A program made the translations under genes and the position numbers. From positions 38,626,001 to 38,690,000 of the forward strand of contig OX419757.1 of the NCBI GenBank assembly GCA_948567375.1: DNA of 64,000 nt. Reading direction: 5' to 3'. The notes beneath the pieces were generated by a model. It had not been told where the DNA came from. It did not search any database and worked only from the letters and a program-made list of their open reading frames with translations. Position 1 is the first letter of the stretch, and each line of letters begins with the position of its first letter. This document shows, in pieces, positions 32,902-43,443 of this stretch. The stretch is from Lunularia cruciata (taxonomy: Eukaryota; Streptophyta; Marchantiopsida; Lunulariales; Lunulariaceae).

Positions 32902-33274
32902 TGTAAAAGACCAAATCCAAGGAGAGAAAATGAGAATGGAAACTCACTTTGGGACACTTGAATGAGGGAAAACTTTGAATGCCTAGCATGAGCTTTGGAT
33001 TTGGTATTTATAGGTAGCATACAAGGCCCTTGCAAAGCTTCTCAAGAAGCTTCCTTGAGCCGCTTTCTTAGAGTGCAAGCCAAGTTAACTAGGAAGCTTC
33101 TCAAGAAACTTCCTTCTAGAAGCCGCCTACTTGGTGTGCAAGAAGCTTCCTTCTAGAAGCTACCTACTTGGAGTGCAAGTTAACTAGTTGCTTTTGAAAT
33201 ATTTTAGGCTAATTTGGCTTATTCTCTACTTTGTTAACCTTACTAACTATGTCGCTAAACTCCATGCTGCTACA
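32902..33274 (-). repeat. 3' LTR of element A
   Basis: 373 bp from TGTAAAAGACC to GCTGCTACA. It is shorter than its partner at 41808-42217 because part of the GAAGCTTC-rich region (about 33140-33190) is deleted. A purine-rich tract on the minus strand (TAGCAGTGGGGGAATA, 33275-33290) abuts it, which fixes it as the 3' LTR. Confidence 0.9.
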
Positions 33275-33299
33275 TATTCCCCCACTGCTAGTTGGTGAC

Positions 33300-33560
33300 G
33301 TCCTCGTCACCACTGAAGCTTCAAACTCCTAGATGGCCATTTGTGCATTTTGGAGGTGAGAAAGAGATTCCTATGTGGCATCATGAAGGGGGTACCCTTT
33401 CCAAAGGAGCTTGTACTCTGTATGTTGGCGGCGTCCTCGTTAGATATGGTGACATGCAAGGATACGATCAACTTCATACTCATCATGATCATTGATAAGG
33501 ATAGGGGGAGGAGGAGGTTGGACTTGAGAGGAGAAAGAGGGGTTAGGAACAAAGGGTTTC
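33300..33560 (-). pseudogene. Element A integrase C-terminus and chromodomain
   Basis: On the minus strand, HPVFHVSKLKPF (about 33576-33610) is followed by PPPPILINDHDEYEVDRIL and, after a stop and frame change, EYKLLWKGYP (about 33385-33415). This is the folded core of a chromodomain, which in chromoviruses guides integration to histone-marked chromatin. The stop after ACHHI and the frameshift break it. Confidence 0.75.
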
Positions 33561-34500
33561 AACTTGGAAACATGAAAGACAGGATGGATGCGCATATGAC
33601 AAGGCAAGGCAAGGCAAGTCGATAAGCAACAAGAGAGACAATTTGGGTGACATGAAAGGGACCTATCCAATAAGGGGCAAGTTTACAAACTTAGGTGTCA
33701 AATGGGAAGGTTAGATTACTAGAGGATAACATAACTTTATCACCAACTTCAAAGGTGAGATTGTGATGATGATGGTCTGCATATTGTTTTTGACGGTTCT
33801 GAGCAACAAGGAGGTGAGATTTGGCTTGTTGGAGAGATTCGGAGATGGTGGTCAAGAAGGTTGAAGTATGGGGGACTTGAGACAGAGGAGGAGCAAGAAG
33901 AGAATTTGGGGCAAGCAGATCTTGGCCAAAATTGAGAAAGAAAGGAGAGAATCTGGTGCTTGCTTATTTAGAATTATTGTATGCAAACTCCGCAGGTGCA
34001 GGACATTGATCCCAATTGGTATGATGAATGTTGACAAAGGCACAAAGCATATCTTCCAAGGTGCAATTTGCACGTTCAGTTTGTCCATCAGTTTGAGGAT
34101 GATAGGCTGTGGACAAAGCAAGCTTGGTGCCAAGTAGTTGGAAGAGTGCTTGCTAAAAATTTCCGGTGAAATGAGGATCATGGTCGGAGATGAGTACACG
34201 AGGCATCCCATGATGTTTGAAGACATTATCAAAGTAGAGTTGCGCCAAGGTTGAAGCATCCACAATATCAACCGTTGGTGCCAAATGGATTTGCTTACTA
34301 AGCTTCTCCACAAACACCACAATTGTTGTGTGACCTTGTTGTGTCTTGGGTAAGGAGGTGTTGAGATCTAAGCTCACATGTTCCCAACAAGTAGTTGGAA
34401 TGGGAAGTGGATGAAGGAGTCCACTCGGCTTCTGGTTACTAGCCTTGTTATGTTGACAACTCTCACATGATTGGACAAAGTCCTGAACATCTTGTGTCAT
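33561..34500 (-). pseudogene. Element A integrase
   Basis: Minus-strand frames read VQDFVQSCESCQHNK (zinc-binding end), then WEHVSLDLNTSLPK, VFVEKLSKQIHLAP and ISDHDPHFTGNF, in which both catalytic Asp positions are still present. The frame shifts near 34150 and continues to about 33852 in a second frame. The broken frame means no full integrase is made. Confidence 0.85.
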
Positions 34501-34599
34501 GTTGGGCCACTACCATTGGCATTGGAGGGTGCCCAAGGTCTTGTCTACTCCCATGTGACCAGCTATTGGTAAACCATGGGCTTCTTGAAGGCACACAAG

Positions 34600-35363
34600 T
34601 CAAAGATCACCTTTGGCTGGAACATAGATCTAGTCCACATGGAATAGAAGGCCTTCATTGAAGGAGAAGGTGTTGTACTCCTTGTCGCATGCTATCAGAC
34701 AACCATGTACCATTTGGAAGAAGGGATCTTGTTGTAGAGCTGATTGAAACTTGTTGTGGACATTGGGATGAATTGACACCATTGTAATTGCTACCGTGAT
34801 GAGAGGAAGAGCCTTCAAATCAGGTCATCATGATAGAGCATCAAGGACGACATAAAACCAACTTGGTTTGTACTCAAGTTTGATGTCAAACAATTGGAGT
34901 TGCTCTTCCCATCGATGATGTCAACTCTTCATCTGCTCCAAGTGTAGGGTCTGCAAAAATGGCTTGTGATCAGTTTGCATGATCACTTGTTTTCCCCAGA
35001 GATAATGCCTCCATATCTTGGTGGCATATACCATTGCAAGTTGTTCTTGATCTTGAGCAGAGTAAATTTTTTAGCTATATTTAGTCAGCAAGACACAAAG
35101 GCAATGGGATGTAGTCCATCTGGGAATTCTTGTTGCAACACAACTCCAATTGCAAAGTTAGAAGCATCAAAATCAACCACACGAGGTAGTTGAGGATCAT
35201 ATGGTTGAAGAATGAGTCTTGAAGACACCATATGCTTTAACTTCTGGAATGCTTCTTCATACTTGGTGGTCCACTGGAAGCTCGAGTTCTTTTGTAAGAG
35301 GTCAATCAATGGTGCAGCCACATGAGCATAATAGTGGATGAACCGTCGGTAAAAGCTGGCCAA
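34600..35363 (-). pseudogene. Element A RNase H region
   Basis: MASFYRRFIHYYAHVAAPL marks the RT connection, and VVDFDASNFAIGVVLQQ the RNase H start with its first Asp. The reading continues toward the integrase zinc region through ALPLITVAITMVSIHPN and KALPL-type fragments (34630-34818). Stops and frame changes occur near 35085 and 34820. Confidence 0.75.
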
Positions 35364-36473
35364 TCCATTGAATGCCCGTACTTATGTAGCATCCTTTGGG
35401 GTAGGCCAATCAGTAATGGCATTGATCTTCTCTTCTTCCATCTTGATCCTCTTTGATGAGATCTTATGCCCCAAGAAGGTAACCTCCTTATGCAAAAAGG
35501 CATGCTTTGGCTTCTTGTAGTAAAATTTCCATTGTCATAGTCATCTTAGGACTTCTCGCACATGATTCACGTGCACTACCTCTGTCTTGCTATAGATTAA
35601 GATATCATCCAAGAACACTACCACAGACTGATCCAATAGTCCATCCAACACCCGATGCATCTGATCCATGAAGACTGTTGGAGCATTAGTGAGTTTGAAA
35701 GGTATAACTCTCCACTCAACATGCCCATACCTTGTGCAAAAGGCAGTCTTTTGCACATCCTCTCTATCAATAGGAATTTGCCAATAGCCGCTACAAAGAT
35801 CCAACTTGGAAAAGTAGCGTGCTCCACTTAGTTGATCAAGCAAGTCATCAATCCGAGGCAAGGGATATGCATTCTTCACGATTTGCTTATTGAGCCCCCG
35901 ATAATCAATACAAAAATGAAGTCCTCCATCCTTCATTGGAACAAATAGTACCGGTGCTCCCCAAGGAGAGGTATTATGTCATATGAAGTCCCTCTCCAAC
36001 AATTCTATAAGTGTTGTTGGCAACTCCTCCAACTCCTTTGGTGAGAGCCAATAGATCGGTCTACTCATTGGAGTACTCCCTGGCAATAACTTTGTCTTGA
36101 AGGGCATACCTCAATCAGAGGGTAATCCCTTTGGTAAATCATCCACAAACACGTCCACAAACTCCTTAACTATCCAATCAACCATTGCTTGATGATGCTC
36201 TTGGCCCTCCGCAGATTGTTCTTGTGCAATCGGCTTGATCCACACCACAAATACAGACTTATCTTCCTCCAAAGCTTGCTTTATGACTGCTTTACTAACA
36301 AAATTCCCTTCTAGGGATTCATCTCTCTTCCAAGCTTGCTCCCTGGTTGCCTTCTTGGCAAACTTCCCATCTTGGGACTCATCTCCCTTCCAAGTTTGCT
36401 CTATGGCTACCTTCTCAACAAACTTCCCCTCTTGGGACTGACTAATCTTAGGTGTCTTACTCAGAGGTGCCAA
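35364..36473 (-). pseudogene. Element A reverse transcriptase
   Basis: The frame at 35541-35936 reads [19 protein letters not shown], then [31 protein letters not shown] and [13 protein letters not shown], which covers RT blocks 2-5 with the catalytic FLDD box intact. Upstream (36111-36473) is a Lys/Glu-rich linker with a repeated phrase near SQEGKFVEKVAIEQ, SQDGKFAKKATREQ and SLEGNFVSKAVIKQ, three imperfect copies of about 23 residues. A stop lies just before residue 1 of the RT frame. Confidence 0.9.
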
Positions 36474-36546
36474 ACAACCTAATCAAAAATTCCTACCTTG
36501 GTGTTGTACTTGAATTTGGTGTTGGGTCCAATCAAACTGAACCTTA
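36474..36546 (-). pseudogene. Element A protease-RT joint, left of B insertion
   Basis: This short segment continues the protease frame that begins at 40749. If B and one copy of CCTTA are removed, the frame runs from GLPWLEHHK through FDWTQHQIQVQHQG. This shows that B landed inside the coding region. Confidence 0.8.
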
Positions 36547-37218
36547 TGTGACAACCTGGCAAATATCACTTTTGCGGTAATCAGGTAAGTAAAGTTCATT
36601 CCCGCAGAGATACGAGTCAGGAATGTCCAAATACGAAGTCAAACAATAACAATGTAGTTCTTCTTGGTTGTGTCTTTAGTCTCTCAGGTAGAAACCACAC
36701 CCAGAAGAGAGTAACAAGCACTGATTCTCAGTCTTGTCACAAATTAATACTCCTTAATCACAAGTCCTCCAATTCTTTCTAAACAATCTTGATTGTAATG
36801 ATTCAAGCTCTCCCAAAAACGGCACTTCACTGCAAAACAACTTTGCCTCAGAATTGTGTTCCACCCCTCCACTGAAGGCTCAACTTCCTTGATCAAAATT
36901 GCTTCACATCAACACTACGTTGCACTCAAAAATGCAGAATACTACCAACACTACAATTCCTCTCAGATCTGTCAAGGCATTGCTCTGATTGCACTTCACT
37001 CATAATCAAATATACAGACTGAAGATCAAGGTTGCGGAATCCAATATCCAATAAGCACACTGACTTGCACTTCAAATTTCTCTACACACTCACAAACATA
37101 ACTACAATGTTGATACCATGAATCAAGCTCAAGCGACAAGCACTGCTTCACAACACTTTGCTTTATCTATTCTCAAAATTATGAGCATTGAACAACATGA
37201 TACTGCAAATGCCACTCT

Positions 37219-37229
37219 TAAATAGTAAA
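37219..37229 (-). promoter_or_regulatory. TATA-like box of element B
   Basis: CTATTTAAGAG on the minus strand. The same motif is kept in the third copy near 63300 and, slightly changed, in the host copy near 42295. It lies downstream of the element's ORFs in the sense direction, which is what makes the long-LTR reading attractive. Confidence 0.45.
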
Positions 37230-37456
37230 GCAATCGACAATTATCTTCCTAATGACTCTACAAACCTGTAGATCTGAAATGACAATGCACCTCTTCGTAT
37301 CTGCCTATTCAAATCTCAAATTGGTTACTAATCCAATCCGATGTCTACTTCTTCCTCATCTTTCAAATCCAAACCCAAAGTAAGTTTACTTCCTATTGCT
37401 CTGTCCTCGGGTTTCATAATTCCTACCCCTTCTACCAGATCTAACAGTTGTCTTTC

Positions 37457-38107
37457 CTAATCTGACATTTCACTAGTGGGTAATCTATCTAACTCCTTAT
37501 CTTCTGACCCACTCTTCTCTAATGTCTTCAATGGTAACTCCAAAGATATCTGCACTCTTACTTCATCTACTTCGGGTTTTGCTCTAACATCTTTCCGAAG
37601 TTTATCTATCTCCAACTTTACCAAATCTAATCTAATCGTGATATTATCTTCTACTTCTAATATTTTTGTATCTACACGAGTTCTGAGACTAATTAATAAT
37701 GCATTCAAATTGGTATCCTTTGCATGTCTCCTCCTCGTCTCCTGCACCAACAACTGGAATTCGTGCAGCCTTGTCTCTTCAATACAAACACTAGCCTCTA
37801 TACTCAACATTGCATTCATCTTGATTACGATCTCCTTCAATGGCTCCAATCTCATCTTCCTTTCATGCTCCCGATCTGCAAGCCAATCTCCCCTGTGCAT
37901 TGCCAATTCTGCCTTGAACTCGGTTTTCACAGTTTCCTTCTCTTTCTCCTTCTGCACAACCTTCTCCTCCTGATTACAAGGTAACTCTTGTAATCTTTCT
38001 TCTTCCCTATATCTCACTGTCAACTCCTGTTGCCACAATTGCTTCTTCTCTTCTACACTCTCCATCACTCTATCGAGCTCTTGTTCCTTCTCTGCTACCC
38101 TTGCCAT
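37457..38107 (-). CDS. Element B coiled-coil protein, C-terminal part
   Basis: An open frame of 216 codons, dense in Glu, Lys, Arg and Leu with heptad-like spacing through most of its length (for instance EKEQELDRVMESVEEKKQ near the start), points to a long coiled coil. A relative of 190 codons lies at 63420-63992 and aligns over about 150 residues, including EASVxIEETRLH, LVQETRRR, LNALLI and SLELP. Conservation of the frame between two copies suggests past selection for the protein. There is no catalytic motif. The frame probably continued upstream in the 38534-39852 pieces before stops arose. Its role is unknown; a structural, Gag-like role is possible. Confidence 0.55.
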   Translation of the reverse strand: MARVAEKEQELDRVMESVEEKKQLWQQELTVRYREEERLQELPCNQEEKVVQKEKEKETVKTEFKAELAMHRGDWLADREHERKMRLEPLKEIVIKMNAMLSIEASVCIEETRLHEFQLLVQETRRRHAKDTNLNALLISLRTRVDTKILEVEDNITIRLDLVKLEIDKLRKDVRAKPEVDEVRVQISLELPLKTLEKSGSEDKELDRLPTSEMSD

Positions 38108-38533
38108 AACATGGATAATTTCTAGTCTTGAATCAACAAACTACTGCTTCAAGATTTCGTACTTAGCTACTTGTCTTTCCCTCGCTATGTCACTCTGCTT
38201 CACAAGTTCCTCTCAATACCTCGCTTCTCTCTTCAAGTTCTCATTTGCTTGACTCTGCACTACTGCATCCACTCGCAGTATTTCCTTTTCCTCCTCACCT
38301 TGGATTATACTCTTCTTCAACTCCGAGTTCTCTTCTTCCAATCTTGCGAATACCTGCAACACAGTCTTCACCTCCGGACACTTTGGCTACATCTCCCTCT
38401 TCTTGTGCTCTAGCTTCACTAACAACGGGCACACAACTTCTCGCAGGTACTCCACTCCATCACTCGCAACTGCTTCAACCTGCAGAGTTATCTCCTTCTT
38501 TACCTCTTCTTCTCTCGATACTCGCCTTCTTCT

Positions 38534-39852
38534 CTACAATCGTCGTATCGGAATAGACGCTTCACTTCCCAAACTAGCATTCTCCTCTTCCCTTGCCTTG
38601 CTCGGACCCACTTCACACTTCGCCTTGCACCTCGACCAAACTCCCCTCTGAATTGTAATCTTCTTCTCCTCTGGCTGGGGTACCTTGTCCTCCAACTTTG
38701 CCTTATTCTCTTCCTTGAGCTCCACCCGAACTTCTTCTCCTTCTGCAAGCACCGACATCATCTTCCCACCTTCATCGCTATCACTACTCATATCCCTACT
38801 TTGTAGCGTGAGCTCAAGTTCTTCCTTGTGTTTTGAGTCTTTGGACTTGCACTCGGCTTCACCCTCCGAGTCTTCTTCTGATGACACAATCACTACCATA
38901 CCTTTCCTTGGGTTTCCTCTCTTGGTCTTCCGAGGTCTTGTCTTCTCTACATCTTTGCCTTCTCCTTGTCAACTCCGCTTCTTCAACTATGGAGTACTTA
39001 CTTCTACCTGTGCACTCTTCCCTGTCTGCACGTAGTACTCATCACTATTTCAGATTTGAAGAATATACTATTGCTCCTCCACATTGACTTCCTTCCTCAA
39101 GTTGGGATGAAAGTGAGACACCATTCTGCTGTGCTCCGCCGCATTGAGCAAATTCAACCAGAGGTAGAAATGTGCTGCAAATGGCACGATGTAGTATGGA
39201 GGCAACTTATCCTACAAATCCACACCATCTGCCTTGTTCTCCCATAGAAGCACCTCACCCAGTTGATGGGTTCTCCTACAAACATCTTATGGAAGAACAC
39301 CGCTTGGTGTTTCATCACATAAGTCGTTCTCTTTGGCTTCAAGATTGCCATGAGAGCACTTACAATCCCTCTCTTGACCGGATCTTTGTAACTCTCTACT
39401 TTATACCCATTTTTTGTCCTCTTTGAAGAGAAGGCATCCCTCACTTCTTGGGTTTCTTTGGCTACCTCTCCCTTCCCCAAGAACGTGGCACCCTGCTCCA
39501 CGCCTGCCTCCCTTTTGAGTACCAATCTCCAATCCGACTCTGTCTAGCAAGCCGGATTTCCTCTCTTCCCCTCTTCCTTGGGGCCATCAAGACACTTACT
39601 CTTGATTATCTTGGTCATGAATTGTGGAAAACTCACGTTCCAGTTCCACGCCAAGAATGTGATCCAAAGTCGGCTCAAGACTTCAATTCTTGTGATCACA
39701 TCTAACCTCCAAATTGCATGATTTCTCACTACAAATTTGGAGTTCTTCTTTTCTCCTCCTATCTTTCTTGCTTCCTCACTGTCTCTTGGGTTAACTCTCT
39801 TGAATTCTCCTCTACACACTAGCGCATTTTCAACTCTACTTCCTTCACCCAA
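38534..39852 (-). pseudogene. Element B upstream ORF pieces
   Basis: Three minus-strand frames follow one another (39544-39852, 39154-39525 and 38534-38899). The first has WRLDVITRIEVLSRLW and FPQFMTKIIKSKC. The second has VKRGIVSALMAILKPKR and VFFHKMFVGEPINW. The third is an acidic, Ser-rich linker (SSEEDSEGEAE). The first two look like a globular domain of the kind found in large non-autonomous plant elements, but I cannot name it. Together with 37457-38107 the original protein may have exceeded 700 residues. Confidence 0.45.
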
Positions 39853-40301
39853 TCTCCTACAGGATGACTCCTCAACGGCAAAGGAAAATTGCTTGACATT
39901 GCTTCATTGTTAGCCCAATTTTTATAGAGTCGCACCTTCTTTGTCTCTCTTCAATTTGAGTTTCTACCAAGAAATTGCACCTCTTGCATGCGCCTGTCAC
40001 TGTCAAGTGTACTTCACGCGTATGACCGCCGGTTTTTGAACGGTCTCTTCTTGAATTTCTCACCCCAAAGAAAAGTTGTTATGTTGTCTTTGCCTTGGGT
40101 TGAGCTCCCCCCAATACAAAGACTTCTTACTTTGGGTTGTATGCTGACAGGGCAAGTCCAAGTACTTCGCCTTATGACCCAAAGCCACATTACCTTGGGT
40201 TTCATCCCAAAGACTCTTTTCTTTGCCTTCTTTGGCCAATTTGACTTCTCTATACACTTCTTCTTCTCCATTTAAAAAAAACAAAAAATGTAGGTACCAC
40301 A

Positions 40302-40749
40302 CCTTATGATGTTCAAGCCAAGGTAGACCCAAAATGATATCATAGTGTAGAGATGCCACTACAAACCTCATACACTCCAAATACTCCTTCCCAATCTTGA
40401 AGTTAACAGGATGCAAGGTGCGGAATGCAAAACCCTTTCTACCATCCGCCATCATCAAACTACTTCCAATCATTGGCTTAATAGGAATACCCAATTCCTT
40501 TGCTACTTGCATAGACATGCAATTCTCTGAACTTCCAAAATCAACCAAAATCCTACAACCCCGATTAGATATCATACCTTGCAAGTGAAGTAAACTTGCA
40601 TAGGTCGAGCCTTCAATCCCATTGGAACTAATCAAGCTCACAGTAGGTGGCTCAAAATCTACTATTGGGATTCCTTGTTTCCCTGATCGTTCCGCTCCAC
40701 AACCTCCACATAGGCAACTTGTTGAGGTCGTCCATTCTTGAGTCGACAT
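40302..40749 (-). pseudogene. Element A protease
   Basis: ILVDFGSSENCMSMQVA carries the D-x-G-S active-site motif, and YDIILGLPWLEHHK is the conserved end of Ty3 proteases. The frame runs into element B at 40301 and so gains unrelated residues. The zinc-knuckle frame overlaps just upstream. Confidence 0.85.
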
Positions 40750-41540
40750 TCAGCAATGCAATGCCCCAATTGGTGACAATAAAAACAACCACCATTTTGT
40801 TGCAATTTCTCTCTATCTACCATGCTAAGTGGTCTTTGTTGAATGGCATCAATCTCCATTGGTGCTAGCTCCTCCACTTGTGTGTAGTGTATTGGTAGGC
40901 TTTGTGGAGGTTGAGGTCGAGACAAAGTTGTTGCCACCAATGAATCAAAATGTTTGGCCAACCGCATGGTTTCCTCTAATTTGGTTCTTGCCTTCAAGCC
41001 CCTCGCAAATCAATCCAGAGCTTCACCTTCCAATGTATCTGGAATTTGCATGATGGTGTTTTGGAATTGCATGATGTAACTTCTTACAGAGCCAATCTAT
41101 TTTAACTCTGCCAACTTATCCCGTGTAGCTTGTGTAGCATTTATAGCTTGGAATCAACTAATTTTTTCACTCTTGAATTCTGCCCATGTCAAGATTGGTG
41201 CAACAATTTGTCATTCAGCTCGCTGTACTCAAAATCTCCACCATAGCTTTGCTACTCCATCCAATTGGCTAGAAGCCAAAAGAATCTGTTTTTGCTCGTC
41301 GTGTAGACTGGTAGCTTCAAAATGACATTCACAATCAAATACAAAATTCTCCACTGCACCTGGAAGATTCTTGTCTTCAAATACCTTGGGTTCAGGGAAC
41401 CTGATCCAATCTTATCCTTCTCTAATTGGTACTCTCTCCACCTGCTCTTGTTGTCAAAGATCTTGTTCATCCAACAATCAAGTAAGGTGCTCAATTTGTT
41501 GCTGCATAGCAAGGATAACATCAGGTATTGCCGCCATGGT
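40662..41540 (-). pseudogene. Element A gag
   Basis: Translation from a Met near 41536 (MAAIPDVILAMQQQIEHLT) with frameshifts gives a capsid with FPEPKVFEDKNLPGAVENF, and then a zinc knuckle, CFYCHQLGHCIAEC (CX2CX4HX4C), at about 40755-40796. Stops at several TAG/TAA positions break it. Confidence 0.8.
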
Positions 41541-41790
41541 TACTACTCTATCACACCACTCCCAATCTATCTAATTTATTAGCACATAAAAACAACACGT
41601 CCATCGTTCTCCATAAATTACAACCGGAAGCACCAAGGGTCCTTAGATATGGTGATCATTTGCAAAAAATCTTGTCCAAAGTGCAAGGTGATGAATTGTG
41701 TACAACAATGCTTGGGTAGTATTTGGACATGAAAATCCCAATGGTTTGGTGGAAGTGGATTTGGTGGTCCATAAATTCCATCCATCCCAT

Positions 41791-41806
41791 TCCTGCTCTG
41801 ATACCA
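41791..41806 (-). other. Primer binding site, initiator tRNA-Met type (element A)
   Basis: TGGTATCAGAGCAGGA on the minus strand begins one base after the 5' LTR. TGGTATCAGAGC is the usual plant sequence complementary to the 3' end of initiator tRNA-Met. Confidence 0.9.
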
Positions 41807-41807
41807 A

Positions 41808-42217
41808 TGTAAAAGACCAAATCCAAGGAGAGAAATAGGAGAATGGAAACTCACACAGGGACACTTGAATAAGGGAAACTCCAAATGCCTAGCATGAGCT
41901 TTGGCTTTGGTATTTATAGGTAGCATACAAGGTCCTTGAGAAGCTTCTCAAGAAGCTTCCTTGAGCCACTTTCTTAGAGTGCGAGCCAAGTTAACTAGGA
42001 AGCTTCTCAAGAAGTTTCCTTCTAGAAGCCGCCTACTTGGTGTGCAAGCTAAGCTACTTAGAAGCTTCTAGAAGCTACCTTCTTGGAGTGCAAGTTAACT
42101 AGTCAAGAAGCTTCCCAAGAAGCTTCCTAGATGCTTTTGGAATATTCTAGGCTAATTTGGCTTATTCTCTACTTTGTTAGCCTTACTAACTATGTCGCTA
42201 AACTCCATATTGTTACA
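41808..42217 (-). repeat. 5' LTR of element A
   Basis: 410 bp from TGTAAAAGACC to ATTGTTACA on the plus strand. In the sense (minus) direction U3 starts at 42217, a TATA box CCTATAAATA lies at 41911-41920, and transcription would run toward the primer site. The U3 carries six GAAGCTTC palindromes. Confidence 0.9.
41935..42140 (-). promoter_or_regulatory. Heat-shock-element-like array in U3 of element A
   Basis: Six GAAGCTTC palindromes lie upstream of the TATA box. At 42061-42076 GAAGCTTCTAGAAGCT is a perfect three-unit heat shock element (GAAnnTTCnnGAA), the binding site type of plant heat shock factors. The other LTR retains at least three GAAGCTTC copies plus TTCTAGAA. Function is inferred from sequence only. 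Confidence 0.5.
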
Positions 42218-43294
42218 ATTGATTTACAACACTTTACTTTATCAACTTTGAAAATATAAATATTAAACAACAAAGCATTGCAAATGCCTCCTTTAAATAG
42301 GATGAGCACTTTGATAATTATCTAACTAATATACTGTTCTATAACAACTTTACCAACCTACAGATCCAAAATGATGATGCACATCTTTATATCTGCCTCT
42401 TCAAATCTCAAAACTATTACTACTCCGATCCAATGTCAACCTCAACTTTGGCTTCCAAACCCAATGTTACTCCTATCACTTCCCCCTCTTTGGGTCTCTT
42501 CTTCTACTAATGCCTTCACTATTTCACTGCTTCTTCACTCTGAACTACAATTGATATCATGAGTAATCTATCTACATTTTTATCTTATAACCCACTCTCT
42601 TCAAATGTCTCAAGTAATTGACCCAAAGACACCGACTGTCTGATCTTGCACTTTAGATTTATTCATTACTGCTACTTCTCTTTCAGTTTCTATTTTATCT
42701 TCAATCTGAACTGAAATTAAAGTCATGGGTATCCTAACAATCTCTTCTTTTTGTGTCCTAACTATTTAAGACGTTTCAAATATTTGACCCAAAGATTCCT
42801 ACATCTGATGTCTGAATATCTTGGATTGGGTCACTTTTGTCTAGAGATGAAGTAGCTTCTAACCCAAAGAACCTATACCCAAAATCACATAGACTCAAAG
42901 AACTCAACCCAAAGTCACTCAACTACTCCATACATCTACTACAGAAACTTCAAATGCTTGTAACTTCTGTTGAAAACCTCCAAACTTTGCTAGTTTAGTA
43001 GCAATTAAAAGTCTTAGAAAAGACACTTCAAATAAGATATAGCACGTACAATCTGGACATGTGATCACTGAGATACAGGCCCTGTAGTCATCCTGACCTA
43101 CAACTTTCATTCTGACGTAAAGTAACCCTCCTTTGGGTCCAATCTGAGTCTTCTTATGACACAATGTCAACTTCCTTGAGTCGGATCAAAATATAGGCTT
43201 CTCCTTGTTTCCTCTCCATTTGGGTTCAATTCGGTTTCAATAATGCACTTGTTCTTCAAACTTGTCAAAAATGAAAAATGTGGGTACTACCACC
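42218..43294 (-). mobile_element. Long-LTR family B host copy, right part
   Basis: The sequence continues the copy interrupted at 32901. Landmarks shared with B are CAAATGCC...TTTAAATAG, CTCTTCAAATCTCAAA, GATCCAATGTC and GTAATCTATCTA. It ends AAATGTGGGTACTACCA, close to the B end AAATGTAGGTACCACA. At about 1.67 kb in total it is less than half of B, so most of the ORF region is missing. The 5-bp flank at 32303-32307 (CTAAA) is not found at this end, so the right boundary is uncertain. Confidence 0.65.
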
Positions 43295-43443
43295 AACTAC
43301 AATCTTAATTCTTATCTTATCCTACTCTTAATTGCTTAATGAGACTTTGTTAAGTGATAGGGAAGTTGTTAATTCTTCCCCTAGGTATGTTATGCAAGTA
43401 ATGAATGTCTACCTAAGCTACCACACCAAAGGGCTCTTTGGCC
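43295..43443. other. Short segment between elements
   Basis: 149 bp with no recognised feature between the end of the long-LTR copy and the left LTR of element D. Confidence 0.5.

Larger units (their letters stand above)
36547..40301 (-). mobile_element. Element B: 3755-bp TG...CA unit, long LTR or LARD-like element
   Basis: It starts TGTGACAACC, ends GGTACCACA and is flanked by an exact 5-bp duplication, CCTTA (36542-36546 and 40302-40306), the hallmark of LTR-element integration. I find no repeated LTR inside it: the start motif does not recur near the right end, nor the end motif near the left. Read on the minus strand, about 3 kb with decaying ORFs precedes a TATA-like CTATTTAAGAG (about 37219-37229), and about 670 bp follow to the end. 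The best reading is a solo LTR whose U3 carries a gene-sized ORF. A non-autonomous element with unrecognised ends is the alternative. Relatives begin at 32308 and 62626, and a right end lies at 55743. Confidence 0.7.
32902..42217 (-). mobile_element. Chromodomain Ty3/gypsy element (element A), split by element B
   Basis: The element has LTRs at both ends, a polypurine tract at 33275, a tRNA-iMet-type primer site at 41806 and, on the minus strand, gag, protease, RT, RNase H, integrase and a chromodomain, the order of a plant chromovirus. The flanks ACTGA and ATTGA form a 5-bp target duplication with one C/T change. It is inserted in the long-LTR copy that begins at 32308, and is itself interrupted by another copy of that family at 36547-40301. 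Without the insert it is about 5.56 kb. Multiple stops make it non-autonomous now. Confidence 0.9.

Noticed and set aside
37476-37973. 165-codon plus-strand ORF, Ser/Phe-rich
   Set aside because: It is the antisense shadow of the Glu/Lys-rich coiled-coil frame; Glu and Lys codons read in reverse give Phe, Leu and Ser.
37457-38107. Coiled-coil protein as a host structural gene
   Set aside because: It sits inside a unit with TG...CA ends and a 5-bp target duplication, and a homologue lies in another copy of the same repeat, so it is transposon-borne.
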